Shown piece after piece: positions 36,111 to 49,255 of a DNA stretch of 64,000 nucleotides; position 1 is the stretch's first letter, and each line of letters opens with the position of its first letter. A model generated the notes under the pieces. The model ran no database searches. It had not been told where the DNA came from and saw only the letters and a list, made by a program, of their open reading frames with translations. The DNA comes from Lateolabrax maculatus. Lineage: Eukaryota > Chordata > Actinopteri > Acropomatiformes > Lateolabracidae. The DNA is taken from the NCBI GenBank assembly GCA_031216445.1, contig CM062197.1:1308501-1372500 (forward strand), written 5' to 3'. Made by a program: the position numbers and the translations under genes.

Positions 36111-36959
36111 GACACTTTAACAGGCAGGATCAAACACACACATCAAAAACTGCATCAAACTGAACAGACAGTGCTGGAAAGTAACTAAGTTTATAAGTTT
36201 ATAAGTAACAATTTTCAGGTCTTTGTGCTGCTTTTATGGTAAAATAACAGGAAAACCTTCCTCACTCGTTACCAAACCAAACATGGATGCCAACCAGCAG
36301 CTTGAACTGTTCATACGCAGTGAGATTTGTGCTGAAAAGGAGGAAAGACGCTCCGTGCCATGATTGGACACTTTACATATCAACCACATGATTTAAATGC
36401 CAACAGTCGTCACCAACTGACCCAGACTGCTACAGACCCGGTCCAACTTATATATATCATCGTCTCAACAGTCCTGATTTATTGATCAGTTGGAGTCGAC
36501 GTAGTATCTAAGCTAAAATCAAATTTTAAAACAGTGCACCTAATAACTTTTTATTAATCTGTTCTTTCTTTTTTTCTGTGCTGAGATTTAAACATTTCAT
36601 CTCAGTTGCTGTGACCTTTGACCTTGTCAAGTGCAGTGCAGCTACTCTCATCGTCAATAACGGTTTCTAATAGGCTCAGAGTTTGTTGGTAATGATCCAG
36701 TTAAACCATTTAAACCCAGAATGACAAATTCAGAGGAAACCTGGGAATCTGACAGTGTGATGTTATGTCTACTTATTTCAGAAATTTAGATGAACAAACA
36801 TCTGTATCGTTTTAATTAATGTGCAGATTTAATCTTGTTATATCAAATGAAAATGTTACAAAGAGAAGTGAACATAAACAAGTAATTGACAAGGACATAT
36901 ATTAAAAACATTACTCACCTGATACAGGAACAGAAAAATCTGCTCCTCTAAACAGGGGC

Positions 36960-37150
36960 GGGTCCACAGGGGTGACTGGCTAGTTAGTTGGCTTATTAGT
37001 ATCATGGTTGGATTATTGAATGGACCAACTGGGAACGGACCCAAGACCCCAGACCAAAACCTCTGTATGAGCAACATATAGACACAATCAAATTACCACA
37101 AAGAGACGCAAAACAACTACAACAAGGTGCAAAACAACTACAAAGAGTAT
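36960..37150. repeat. Dispersed repeat, copy 1 (CCTCTGTATGA element)
   Basis: Shares GGCTTATTAGTATCATGG-, AACCTCTGTATGA- and ACAAAGAGACGCAAAACAAC-type words, in the same order, with 44500-44790. Two diverged copies of one element, in the guca1c-rcsd1 spacer and in an rcsd1 intron. Confidence 0.6.
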
Positions 37151-38539
37151 AACAAACACTGATCATCAGAAAAAGTTAAGACAATACATAAACACTTCTA
37201 TCCCTTTATATTTTTAACACCATAAAGACTAAACCTTTTAGTGCATGTCTGCAAAATGTTCAGGAGAGTCTAAAAGTTGGGGCTTCAAAGGAAATGGACA
37301 CATGGGCCTGGATTAATTTAGCCATAACAGAAATACTAGTTAAACAACTGAATAATAATAGTAATATATAGCGCAGACAACATGAAAAAATAATTTCATC
37401 AATAAGGTTTTTCTTGATTTTTTTTATTTTTTCCATCTAAGTAGACGATTATCCAAATTACACATCAACAGCTTTACTGAGAAACAATGTCGGAGTGTGT
37501 TAATCAGATCAGAGTGTCAGCAGTTGTCCTGCCAGCAGGTTAAATCAGAGCTGAGCTTTTATTAGATTCCACTGTGGAAAAGTCACTTTAATTATTCAGG
37601 ATGTTTCCATTGACATGTTAAAGGAAAGAATCTGACATTAGCATTTAGCTGGAAGCACTGCTGTGTTCATCCTCACAGAGCTGCTGGCGTGACTGGAGAC
37701 TCTCACACTGGTGATTTTATTTAGGGATTAACTACAACGAAACAAAGCAAATCCAGTTACGTTTCAAGTGGTCCACAACAGTGTCACCGAGTGAGAAATA
37801 TTTCACCTTCTTGACAAAGAGGTTTTTCCTCTCCTTTTGTTGAAAGGCTTTGAATCCTACAGTACCCATAATCCTCAGAGGCGGTTGCTATGGAGAAGAA
37901 TCCATCCATCAGCTGTGACATCCTTCCTCACGACAGCAAAATGCGAAGAACAAGAAAAACTCACGTTATTCCGACGTGGAAGAGTACACTCATTCATCCA
38001 AGATGGCTGCCCCATCTGCTAACCTTGTACTCAGATCATTTAAACAGCCTAAATCTGCTACTTCTGCTGTGTGTGGAGCCATTCGTTAACAAGTGATATA
38101 CAAACAAACAGCTCCTTTTAAAGTAGCAGGATCAATCAGTTTAGTCTTTATATTATATATATAATTATATATTCTGCCGTAACCATTGCCAATGTGTGCT
38201 GACACTTCTTGTAGTTCTTTCCATAAAGTATGAAATATCGTTGCTGTCAGAAATTCCCAATATCTGTGACTCGGAATTACTTGGAGGCTGACTTGAGCCA
38301 TTAATGATACATTTGCTCGTAATCACAGTCTGAACAATATGACATGAATGCTATGCAACAGAATCCGAAGCCTCTCTGATTGGATATTTCTTACTGCACT
38401 GCCCTCTGGGACTTGTGGTTGACTTCTCTCCTGAAGTTGTCCGTGACCTTTGACCTTTGTTGGTACTGATGACCCCATCTCCTTGACAGTGTAGATATGC
38501 AGATGACCCTGCACTCATGTTACTGCGGGAGCCCTGAAC
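37151..38539. other. Intergenic spacer, nothing recognised
   Basis: AT-rich spacer between the GCAP gene and rcsd1. I see no exon, RNA gene or clear repeat in it. The interval 39290-39860 is similarly featureless. Confidence 0.4.
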
Positions 38540-39290
38540 ACCTGTCTTCTCCCAGCATGCCTCTGGGCTTTAGTTATCAAGCTCCTCTCCTGTGGAACCA
38601 GCTCCCAGTTTGTTCTGGAGGCAGACACCCTCTATTCGTTTAAGAGTCTGCTTCAAACGTTCCTCTTTGATAAAGCCTATAGTTAGGGCTGGCTCAGGTG
38701 AGCCCTGAACCATCCCTTAGTTATGCTGCTATAGGCTTAGACTGCCGGGGGGTTTCCCATGATGCACTGAGCTCCTCTCTCCTCCTCTCCCTCTCTATCC
38801 CACTAATACATGTTACTAACTCCACTTCTTCCCAGTAGTTCTTGTGCTTTCTGTGCTTTTTCGCCTTCTCACTTTCTGCAGGTATTTCCGCCTCTGGAGC
38901 TGTAGAGTCTGGATCTGTGATTGCCGGCCGTCTACTGCCCCCATGTTCCTGCTCCACACTCACTGCTGCAGTTGTTATTATTATTAGTCTGATTTGTTGT
39001 CTGTCCTCCTGCTCTGTCTCCCCTCTCCCCCTCTCTCCTCCCCTTTCAACCCAACTGGGTGGAGGCAGATGTCCTCCACCCAGAGCCTGGTTCTGCTCGA
39101 GGTTTCTACCTGTTAAAGGGAGTTTTTCCTTCCACTGTCACCATGTGCTGCTCATGGTGGGAACTGTTGGGTCTCTGTGAATAATATTTTAAAGAGTATG
39201 GTCTAAATCTTCTCTATGTGAAAAGTGTCTTGAGATAACTTTTGTTATGATTTGGCGCTATACAAATAAAATGAACTTGACTTGACTTGG
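38540..39290 (+). repeat. 3' end of a non-LTR retrotransposon (LINE)
   Basis: Begins with decayed coding sequence (LLWNQLPVCSGGRHPLF, then stops). It continues with a conserved 3' UTR containing GGTTCTGCTCGAGGTTTC, GTTAAAGGGAGTTTTTCCTT and GAGATAACTTTTGTTATGAT, and ends in GGCGCTATACAAATAAAATG and a short ACTTG repeat tail. I recall this 3' UTR as one of the commonest LINE ends in fish genomes; the clade (L2/Maui or another) is not assignable by eye. Confidence 0.75.
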
Positions 39291-39859
39291 GCTCCAGGTT
39301 TGTGGTGTTTTGCAGTGAATCAGCCTTCTTCTGTTGATCTGTTCTGGGAAGCATTGAGACTGGATGCGGGTGTATCAGAGGATCAAACAGATTATCCAGA
39401 ATAAGATTAAACACAGCGAGCAGCGGCCAGCTCTCACTGCGTCTCCTTTCAGCTCCTTCTTTTCCAGGTACAAGTCCTCAGCAGATTAACAGTCACTGAT
39501 GTCATGTGGAGGAGAGCCAGCTGTGGAAAATGTCTTCATCACTGAACTGTAAGTAGAGAGTAACACCAACTCTCTTGTTATGTAGAGTTGACATCACAGA
39601 GCCCAATTTAATTTGTTCTCTTTTTTAATTTTCATTTATATTACAAATCATTTAGTGTATTTTTTATTTTTAGATTCTTAGTCTTGATGAGAAAAAAACT
39701 TTGATAAACGTTCTTTGATAAACATTTCATGAAATATTTTAGCCATTATCTGCTCCTTTTTATTGATAATCAGACTAGAGTCTCTGTAGTAATTTTGTTT
39801 TTCTTTATAGTCTGTATTTGGCATAATTAGTTTTTCTTCTTTTGTTACTTTGAGTCCAT

Positions 39860-40080
39860 TGTGTGAATACTTCTGTGCCTTTATTGCTGATACTTTAACT
39901 ACATGAAACTGATAATACTCATGTACTTTAACTGTCGATACTTTACATGAAGCTGTTCAGACTTGTGTACTTTTACTGCTGATAATTTCCTTTACTTGAG
40001 TTAAATTTTGATTGCATCACTTCTACTTGTAAATAAGGATTTATATAGTTTAGTATTGCTATTTTTACTTAAGTAATTAT
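39860..40080. repeat. Dispersed repeat (ACTTTTACTGCTGATA family)
   Basis: Words such as ACTTTAACTACATGAAACTG and CTTTTACTGCTGATAATTTC recur here, belonging to the same family as 12900-13120 and 34640-35060. It sits just past the presumed 3' end of rcsd1. Confidence 0.5.
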
Positions 40081-40183
40081 TTTAGCAGTGCCAATGCTGA
40101 ATATAAAACAAACCAAAAAAATGTTCAGAAGACAAACAGGACATCAGAGAGCAAATAAACATTAATGTAGCAAAAATATGCAA

Positions 40184-40189
40184 TTTAAT
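40184..40189 (-). terminator. rcsd1: Candidate rcsd1 poly(A) signal
   Basis: TTTAAT on the plus strand is ATTAAA in transcript sense. It would give a 3' UTR of about 1.6 kb after the stop at 41765. Weakly supported. Confidence 0.3.
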
Positions 40190-41764
40190 TTCAGTTTCAG
40201 ACTTCAACAATGTGACGTCTCCAGTTTTAAAGGTTTTTCCTCTAATACAGAATTAACAGTCTCATTACCTTCTGAGTCTTTGTACAGTTTAAAACAATAA
40301 AAATCTCTATATTTTGGTTTTATTAAAAAGTAGTTTTTGCATTTTACAAATCTTTGGAATAAGTCTTCAGGTTTTCCCTCTGACGGCTGTGACTGAGCAA
40401 ACACAGAAACAAAATCATTTCAAGACAAGTGGACACTTCTGTTGACCCTTTCCATTGTGTTGCACAACTACAAAAAGTCTCTATGCTTTAAATAAACGTA
40501 CAGACACCAGAAATCACCCATCACGATCATCATCATCAGTCACAGATCTGGAGGCACCAAACAGCAAGATAAAACAACAATAAAACAATCAAATCACATT
40601 ATATTTTTACAAAAAGGAACAAACCCATCGTTGCATTGTAAAAAGGTTTTGAGTTGAGGATTAGTAAAAATGCTTTCAGGAATTTTCTTGTCAAGCTGCA
40701 CTTCACGCTGAATTAAAGCTGGACCTTCAGATAAATTCCCAAATACTGTGCATAGGTGATTCTTTACAAAACAAACTCATGAGACAAAAGAGAGTTCCAG
40801 TCGGTTTCCTCACTTCATCTTCACTACATCAACGATAAAAGAAACCGTGGTGACAGGCAGCAGCTCAGAGTTCAGAGTCCAGACGCTCGACAGGCCTTTT
40901 CCTTCAGGCCGCGCTGATGCAGGGTCTCCCTCCCAGCACCCCAGGGGCTGAACATGGCTGCAGAGCTTCAACTTGGCCGCACGTCTGATTGCTCATCGCG
41001 CTGAACTTTGAGACGTCGTCTGCTGTGGAAAAAAAAGGAAACGCAAAGTTTAAACCTGCAACAACTGATTTTTGTTGTCCAGTGGTTGTTTTCAGCAGAA
41101 ACAAACTGTGAACGGTTTCTGTTGATATGCTCAACTTGTTAGTTGCTTAATTCAGCATCCAGACCGACAGGATCCTTCACATGGAGTTGTGTTTGTGTTT
41201 CCTGGTGGACGTGAGTTCAATATTCGCTCTCTTTTTGCTCTGTTTTTGGTCTCCACCTCCTGTGAGTGAAATATCTGGCTCTTTAGCTGCTAAATGCCCC
41301 ACTGTGTTATGTCTGCTGTTTGCTGCTGAGCAGCTCGTGTGCAGCAGGTTTTTACTCTGAGAATGAACCAGAACCGTAAACGTGTAGTTCGGAGTACCCA
41401 ACAAGTACATGTGAAGGTCAAAGTTAGAACATGAAAACTGTTCTCACCATAGGCTGTACGATTGTCACTCTTTTACTCTACTTTGACAATCTGAGCGTGA
41501 TTAAGTTGCCATCAATGAAACTCAACACATTCTGCACATTTCAAATTAAAAGCCTACCAGAAACAAGAACAAGGGACCCTGAACTTAAAGGCGCTAGAGA
41601 GCTTTTAATGTGAAATATCTGTGTTGAGTTTTATTGGCGGTAATTTAACCATGCTCAAAAAACCTGCAAAGTAGAAGCAATTGGAAATATTTGATTTATT
41701 TATTTATAATTAGAACAAGACTTGCAGTCTGTTTTTGGGTCTTTTGGCCACTAGATAGAAGAGT

Positions 41765-42525
41765 TTATGTAGAAATCACCTCGCTTTTTTCTTCTTCTTT
41801 GCTGTCCAAGTTTGTCGCTCCTTCAGTTGAATCTTCCTCCTGTTTTTCTCCAGAGTTTTCCTCCTGAGCTTCCTCCTCCTCCTTTCTTTCTGATGGAGAT
41901 CCATCTCCCTCCCCTCCCCTAATGGATGCGTTCTCTACTTCCTCCTTCTTCGTCTCTTCTTCCTCTCTGGGCTCAACGCTGATCTCTGACTGATCTTCTT
42001 CTTGGGATTTGTGTTCAGGACACGTTGAAGCATCTGTTTTGTCCTTCTCCTCCTCGTCTGTTTTACCTTCCTTGTCTAAAACCTCTCCTCCTCCCTCCTT
42101 CTGGCCTCCTCCTCCCTCCTTTTCGCCTCCTCCTCCAGTTGTTTTATCTTCAGGCTCACCCTGGGAGCTCAGAGACATATCCCCTCCATCGTTGGAGACG
42201 CCGACCTCCTCTCCACTGCTGGACGTCCTGTGGCGGCGGGACGGAGGGCGCCGCCGGATGGAGTGGCGAGCTCTGCCCTGGAGAAGGACCAATGGGAGAC
42301 AGACAGGTCATTGTACTACACAGACAGGTGTACATTGTTTCTCCTCAGCTCATAAAGCTGGACAATGATCCTATGATGCCAAAATAAACTAATTTAAATA
42401 TTCTAATATGAAATAATATCAATAAATAGCTTTCATAACTCAATAAATGTTAACCGTCACCTTATACAGATGTTTTCGTTGAGAAATCGAATTTAAGATT
42501 TCCCCCACAGTTATGGTGACAATAT

Positions 42526-42568
<43 letters not shown>

Positions 42569-43286
42569 TTATATAACATATATTTGGTATATTATTTATA
42601 AAAAAGAAAGTTAAAGAAGGAGAGGCAGTTTTGGAAAGATCAACTGAACATCTCCATAAGAAGTTTGCTGTCAGGTTTATATATTTAGAATCAATAATTT
42701 CTATGTTTTTTTTGTTTATTTTCTTTCAAACTCACTAAAAATCTTGTATTTCACAGCTCAGCTATTATAAAATTATTACATGCGTTATAAATTATGTCGA
42801 TGTGTTTAATGTGAACATTAGGAAGAATGTGAGCATTTGATATTCATGCTGAATCCACCACGTTCCCGAATTGGATGATTTCATCTTTTTCATGTTGCGT
42901 GAGTAATTCTCAGATCGGGCCAGGTGTTCACACAGAGTCGGTCATGGGTCACTGAATGCATCACATGTGAGTGGACCAATGAAAACACTGGATTTGCTTT
43001 GATGAGGAGAACAGTGGAATAGTCCTTTAACTGACTGACCTTGTTGATGTTTGACAGGATGGACCCCTCCACCACAGTGGGAGGGGCCTCAAAGGAGACG
43101 GGGCTTTCCTCTTCAGTTAACGGGGAGGTGGTGACGGGGCTGGTGGGGGTCGCCGTGGACGAGTTGGTTACTGTGGTAACCGGGGCGGAGACAGGGGAGG
43201 GCGAGGTGAAGGCGGGAGGAAAAAGCCGGAAGCCGGGGCTCTTTGGCGAGGGCAGCAGGGCCGAGGGAGAGAGAGCGAGGTTGGCC

Positions 43287-43328
<42 letters not shown>

Positions 43329-46300
43329 TCATAGTGATGTCAGAGTGATGTCAGAGTGATGTCAGAGTGATGTCAGAGTGATGTCACAGTGCAGCTCCCC
43401 GTCCACACCAGCAGAGGGCAGCAGAGTCCAACAGAAACCACCTGGACTCACCTGGAGCTTCTCAATCAGGGCAGAGTTCCTCTTGGCTTTGGCAGGTAGA
43501 GGAGAGGTGACACCTGGAGGCTGCTGACACACACACACACACACACACACCCACACGCAGACACACACACACACACAGACACACACACACCCACACACAG
43601 ACACACCCACACACACACACCCACACACAGACACACACACACGCACACACACACACACACACGCTTTGAAATCAGAGCTCAGAGGAAACAAACACACCTG
43701 CTTGCTGTCGTCCGGTGTATCATATAAATAATACATATTATAATACAGATTTTTGCAAACACTTATTGTATAGAATATATTGTATATTTGAAATGTAGTT
43801 TCTTGGTTTAGGTGGTAACTAATGAACTGTGCACATTATCTGTAGTGCTAGAAGCTGTTTAACCTGGCGGAGTGATTCACAGTAACTGCTGTGTGCTCAT
43901 TAAAGTGGACCTAGTTACACTAACTAGTTAACAGTCAGGGGCGGGTTTAGAAACATTTGATTAGAGGACCAGAGTGGGTCAGAGTTTTAAAGAAGGGGGT
44001 CATGTTTGTAAAATGGGTAAAGATGTATGAAGACTCGAGTTTAAAGCCCTGTTTTTTGGCAGTAATAGTCAGTCCAGACTACAGAACATCCTGTGTTGTG
44101 AGTGTGCTCAGAAAGGAAGTAATGAAACAGTTGTGTTTGCGTGATAAGTTTTAATCTGATGAACTGATGAACTGATCTGTTTCTCACCTCCTGGTCGTCT
44201 CCGTGCTTTTTGGGGAGCTGTAAGGAGCGAGGCGGTCGTCGTCTGACCGGCTTCTCCTGGTAAACAAACCAACGAAACAGCAATTATAGTTTTAATCCAC
44301 GATCACTTACAGCAGACACTGTTAGTGTTGTGTCCTGAGATCAAAAGTCTGTTGGTTTCAGTCATATTTAGTCAACTTCATCCTTTGGATTGTTAGTCTA
44401 GTTTTTGTCAAGACCAAGAGTAAGTATTTTAATCAAACTTCAGAAAACTTCTTGTAAGATTTCTTCCAACTGAATTTGGACGAAAAAGATGTCAGAAGAT
44501 AATTGGCTTGTTAGTGTCATGGATGGATTGGATGGATCAACAAACGTGCCAACCGGCCAAACACCCCTGAACCAAACCTCTGTATGAAGTGAATGTTAGC
44601 ACGTCTTGTTGAAAAGTCAAACAACAACAAAAAAAAAAAACACTAAATATACTCAAAATTAGCACAGAGAGACACAAAACAGCGACATAAAGACTCGTCA
44701 CCACTGCAAAAAGCCTCAATTGACTACAAACACACACAACAACTACGAAAGGATTCAAAAAGACTACAGAGACACTAAAAGCCACATGCCAGGCAGCTGC
44801 TGGTTTCGGACTATTGACACTTTTATTATTACAATTTAAGCACTTCTGGAACTGCTTTTTCTTTACTCTGGTGTAAATGTATTCACTGATTTATAAACAT
44901 GAGACATTAAACTCACCGTCTCATTCCCAGCAGCATCGTGTGGAGGAGCCGAGCCTTTGAATTTTCCTGCTAGTTCAGCCACAGAGCGCCGGGATGGAGC
45001 CTCCTCCTAAGGGAGGGAGGGAGGGAAGGAAGGAAGGAAGGAAGGTAAATATCAACAAGACTCCATGTATTAAAGATGTGTTTGTGTGTGCAGAAGCTCC
45101 TGATCATCTCTGCAGGTAGAGTTCAAGTCTACTCAAAAATAATGTGCTAGTATTATTAGTCCAAGTGTAAATGCTACTAGAGCTGCAGCTACTGCTGTGT
45201 GTTTACAGGTGGCAGGTGAGTCTGGTAATTGATGGCATTAGATTATTGATCACACATAGTTTATAGTAGTATTGTACATTTGTAAAATGTGGGAGCACAA
45301 AGAACATTTTTCAACAATAACTCGTGCAGCACTTTCTGTCAGTGACAAATGTGTTATTTCACACAATCCTTAATAATCAAGTAAACAACATTAATAATCT
45401 TTAATCATTCATCTTTAATATTTAACAAAAAACATAAAAGTTTAATTTAGTCTTTTGAGAAGCAAGTGTGTGACTGGCTCCCAGCAGGTCACACTGGTTG
45501 TACTGGGCAGTCTTTTACAGAATAAGAACAAAAACATATTTTATGCATATAAACATAGTCAGTGAAACCACCTTGATTAAATAAAGGTTTAAAAAAAACT
45601 TAGATCAAGGATAAAAAAAAAACTAATTTGCTAGTACTATTCCTGCTACTGCTCCTATTAGGGTTGCAGTACTTTTACTACTACAGTTGCTGCCTGTCCC
45701 GCCCTGCGTTGCAGGTTACTTCCTGTGGCGTTTCAACAGCGCTGAGACCATGTTAGGAAGGAAATGTTGAGTGTTGTCATCAGGAAGGCAGCTGCTCATT
45801 AGAGACTCAGCTCTGAGGCAACATGGCAACATGCCACACATGTTTCTGACCTGTTAAATCTAACGACACGTGGAGGCCAAGGGGTGAATTGGATTTGTTT
45901 TTTCTCTTTGAACTCAGACTCTGCTGGACGTTTACAGAGCTTGCAGAGTGAAGTGAGTTTGCCCGAGCTGGTTTGTGGTGAATGAAAATGAGTTTGAGGG
46001 TATTTGACCTCATTACGATCTGAAGGTGTTCACTAGTGTTAAAGCCCTGTGATGTGCAAGTGGCAAAACACGACTCTGTGGACAATGTGAAGAAGGGTTA
46101 CATGGACAATCAAACATTTTAGTAAATCCTCTTGTTCTCAGTCCTCTGGACAGAGTCAGATGTTTCAGATGGATATCAGTTTTATCTCCATGCGTTCATG
46201 CCGAGATAGATTTGGTGAATCAGATTTGAAAGGTGAATTTTATTAGTTTATGATACTATGATACTTGATACTTTATGATACTAGTTATCAAAATCTGCTG

Positions 46301-49255
46301 TCATAACTGTGTCATATCGCCAACCATACCATGATGATAATGAGTGGCAACCTGTGGTGTTCAGGCAATTGTTTTAGAGCTAAAAACTGAAAATACCAGC
46401 AACTTCAGTCCAAAACTGTTGAATTGACCTTCGGAACCAAATCAGTCTAAAGACATTTCTATTATTGCTACTGCTACTACTATTGATACTACTACTAATA
46501 CTGCTACGTCCACTCCTAGTGCTGCCCCTGCTGGTCCTGCAGCTTCTGTTACACTAACTGTCCTTATAATTGGGTTGCTAAATAGACGCAACCCCTCACA
46601 GGCTTCCCACCAATGATAACTGTGACATGTAAATCAAAGGACGTGTAATTAGTTTTGAGCTGAAAACATGAAAATATCAGCAGGGTAAGTCCATATCTGT
46701 TGTATCAGTCCGAACACGAGGACAGTACAAGTCTATTCAAGGACCGGACAACTACACACACACTCACACACACTCTCACACACACACAGCTGTTGACGTG
46801 GGGTTGATCCACGTCCATTTCGGCTGAAGGTCTCACATTGCTGACATTCAACAGATAATGAAATCACATCGCCTGGAGGACACACACACACACACAGTCT
46901 TACTCATTCTTTCCACAGTGGGTCGACCTATAAACTGAAGGCAAAAAGTGATGAAAAACAACCGTTAAACCACTTCCTCTTTCTGAGTGAGTGAGTGAGT
47001 GGGTGTGTGTGTTTGTTCACTCCTGGTATTCTTCAAACTAAGAATAGCTGCTGTTCGCACTGTTTAATGTAAAATAATAACATTTACACCATGTTTATGA
47101 CACAGTTTTAGTTTCCATAGCTGCAGGATGTCTTCAAAACAGTTTTTATGATTTATTATTACCAACAATCATTATGCCCCCGACCCCCCCACCTCCAGGT
47201 AAGCTCCTGATCTGCTGCGTTTCATTGCTCAGTGTGTTGGCTCATAGAGAGTAGAACTAAGATAAAACCCAACTGGCTAGCATTTCAGAGCTTTCAACAC
47301 ATCTCACGGTCTTCATTCAAACAGTGGAGCTGGCTCAGGTGTGGGCCTTCCTTCATGTGATTGACTACTGTAACAAGCTGATGCTGGTATGCACAGAAAA
47401 ACTCTGCAAATGGTCTAATATGCGGCAGGATGTCGGGTCTTCAAACAGCCAAAAACAGCTCATGTCACCCAACGTTTCATGACTCTCCACTGGCTCCCTT
47501 TGCTGCTCTCATTCAGTTCAAGTCACTAATGATCACCAGCAGAGTGGCCGCCAGCCCGGCACCCACCTACCTGAGCTCCCTCGTGAACCTTTTCGATCTG
47601 CAAACAAACGATGACTAGTCTCCTGTGGCTTGAATTGTATCTCATTCTTACGTCGCTTTGGACAAAAGCTTCAATAAAACTGGATGGTGACACATAAGCT
47701 ACAATAGCTTCCTCACTTTTTGGACTTTCTGGCTCTCCGTTCCCCCAAAGGTTAGCACTGTGAGGACGGCTTGCTATTGGCCAACAGAGCAAAGTTGAAC
47801 TCGATGCAGATTTACTTCACCCCCAAGAGCAAATCCACAGAGAGCGGCGATTCCATTGAAATTAATTTAAATCACTGTTTTAAATCCTCCTGTGAACCGG
47901 CTTTAATACAGTCATTTCATCTGTTAGTAGCAAATAGAGACACAAAACTTCAAAATACATCATCATCTGTCCAAATTCATGTTGGAGTGGAAGGTGGATT
48001 TCTTCTCTTTTGATGGATCTGCGCTAACAGTTTCCCCCTGCTTCCAGTGTTTGTGCTAAGCTAGGCTAAACACAAACTGATGTCAATCTTCTCAGAAAAC
48101 AAGAGAATGTATCTAAATGTTCCACAGTTCTTGAAGAAAAGCTCTGGTATGTATTTGAGTCATGTTAGGAAGTAAATCAGGGTTAACATTGTTTTTGCAT
48201 TTGTAATAATTACCAACCGTTATAAAACTGTGTGGATTTGTCACCGCACTGCAGACTTTAACGAAGTGTTGGTGACCTGTAGTAACCTCCAGGTCACACA
48301 CTCGCTCACACACATGCAGCATGTTGCTCTGCAGGTTGTTTTACTTTAATAAAACTATAAATAAATAACATCATAAAATTAAAATAACTTTGTCTTAAAA
48401 ATGAGCTCACTGGTGCTTAAACATGTTTTTATACTTAACAAATAGATAAAATGAGTCAAATATTTTATAAGTTCACTCATGTTTTTTGCTTGTTTGCATC
48501 ATGTTTCACGATCATTTGCATTTTATCTGTGGACATCTGAGACATTTGTCACAGTGAGAAATGTCCCCTGATCCACAAATATGTGGTGCGTTTAAGTGCT
48601 GTTGGAAAGTTCTGACATCCTCCTTTCAATGGCGTTCACGTGGAATTTAAAAGAGGGAAACGAGACTTTCTGATAAATCTGATATCTCATCAACACACTG
48701 AACTGTGTTTGTGCTTGTAAGTTAAACATACAATTATCAACCAAATATTTAAACTGCCAAATAGAGAAAATGTTTCTGAAACGTATCCAGTTTGTGAAAT
48801 ATTCGTATTTATTGTTTTATGAGATAAATAAATCTGTACTAGTGCAGAAAAGACAAGTGTCGTAATTCATTAAACTGCTTAACAGACAAGATTGATGTAT
48901 AAATACAACTGTTATAAAAAGGACTAATTGACCTGACGACACCTCAAACACCCCTGACCATGTTGATGAAATCTGATGCAAAGTTTGATTTCAGCGCATT
49001 CTGACCTGCAGATTTATCATTACATCACTCAAAAGACCCAGAAAGAAAAATCTGATATGAGCAGAAATTAAAAGTCAAATTAAAAGTCTGGTGAAAGTAA
49101 TGAATCGTCTACGGCAGCTTCATTAAACAGTTTCCTTTGAGTGTTTGGATTTTCTCCAAACTCCACTTTGATCCAACAGAACAGAGACGACGACAACAAC
49201 AACACATGCAAACTGAGCAGCAGAGAGAGAGAAAAGTTAAGAGTTTTACCTCCAT
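41765..49255 (-). CDS. rcsd1: CapZ-interacting protein (CapZIP / RCSD domain protein 1)
   Basis: Muscle- and immune-cell-enriched regulator of the actin capping protein CapZ, phosphorylated by stress kinases in mammals. Six exons: 49250-49255 (ATG GAG, two codons), 44917-45006, 44188-44256, 43452-43520 (or -43523), 43040-43285, 41765-42277; about 330 residues. Matches to human RCSD1 in order: SRRSVAELAGKFK; VRRRPPRSLQLP; NSALIEKLQANLALSPSALL with SPKSPG; TEESPVSFEAPP; and RARHSIRRRPPSRRHR, the CapZ-binding (CPI-type) motif. The last exon then becomes very acidic, with Glu/Gly-rich repeats. The start context is good (A at -3, G at +4). The extreme C-terminus is uncertain, because a GAG|GTGATT donor 15 nt before the stop could splice to another exon near 41020. 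Confidence 0.88.
42530..42570. repeat. (AT)n microsatellite in rcsd1 intron
   Basis: TA dinucleotide tract followed by imperfect AT palindromes, between rcsd1 exons 41765-42277 and 43040-43285. Confidence 0.9.
43289..43326. repeat. (GA)n microsatellite forming an rcsd1 acceptor tract
   Basis: About 19 GA units; on the minus strand a CT tract directly precedes CCAG of exon 43040-43285. Confidence 0.93.
43326..43391. repeat. 11-bp tandem repeat (ATGTCAGAGTG)
   Basis: Six copies, four identical and the outer two with one change each (ATGTCATAGTG, ATGTCACAGTG). Together with the GA tract it fills most of the 166-bp rcsd1 intron between 43286 and 43451. Confidence 0.95.
43526..43662. repeat. Long (CA)n-rich microsatellite at an rcsd1 acceptor
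   Basis: CA units with periodic CC and GCAG interruptions over about 135 bp. On the minus strand the TG tract runs to within a few bases of the acceptor of exon 43452-43520 (TGTCAGCAG). It produces Cys-Val-Cys open frames that are not genes. Confidence 0.95.
44500..44790. repeat. Dispersed repeat, copy 2 (CCTCTGTATGA element)
   Basis: Diverged second copy of the element at 36960-37150, in the rcsd1 intron between exons 44188-44256 and 44917-45006. It includes ACACAAAACAGCGAC and ACTACAGAGACACTAAAAG words. Confidence 0.55.
45007..49249 (-). other. rcsd1 intron 1, repeat-bearing
   Basis: 4.2-kb intron separating the two-codon first exon from the rest. It starts, in genome order, with a GGGA/GGAA microsatellite (45010-45045) that forms the exon 2 acceptor tract. 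It contains a LINE fragment (47330-47670) and a block at 47760-48080 with TTTCCCCCTGCTTCCAGTG and GCTAAGCTAGGCTAA, words I recall from common percomorph repeats. Short CA tracts occur at about 46752-46787 and 46881-46896. No other gene seen. Confidence 0.55.
47330..47670 (+). repeat. Decayed LINE reverse-transcriptase C-terminal fragment
   Basis: Plus-strand translation starts with VIDYCNKLML, matching the DYCNSLL block typical of fish LINE ORF2 ends. It continues in shifted frames through sequence equivalent to LHWLP and IQFKSLMI, and ends with CGCTTTGGACAAAAGCTTC, the recurrent end of such elements. Frameshifts and stops make it dead. Confidence 0.65.

Noticed and set aside
41177..41410. 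77-codon minus-strand open frame near the rcsd1 3' end
   Set aside because: The underlying sequence (AAATATCTGGCTCTTTAGC and neighbours) looks like a common dispersed fish repeat, with no protein family match.
43362..43736. Cys/Val-rich open frames
   Set aside because: Translations of a CA/TG microsatellite; no coding signal.
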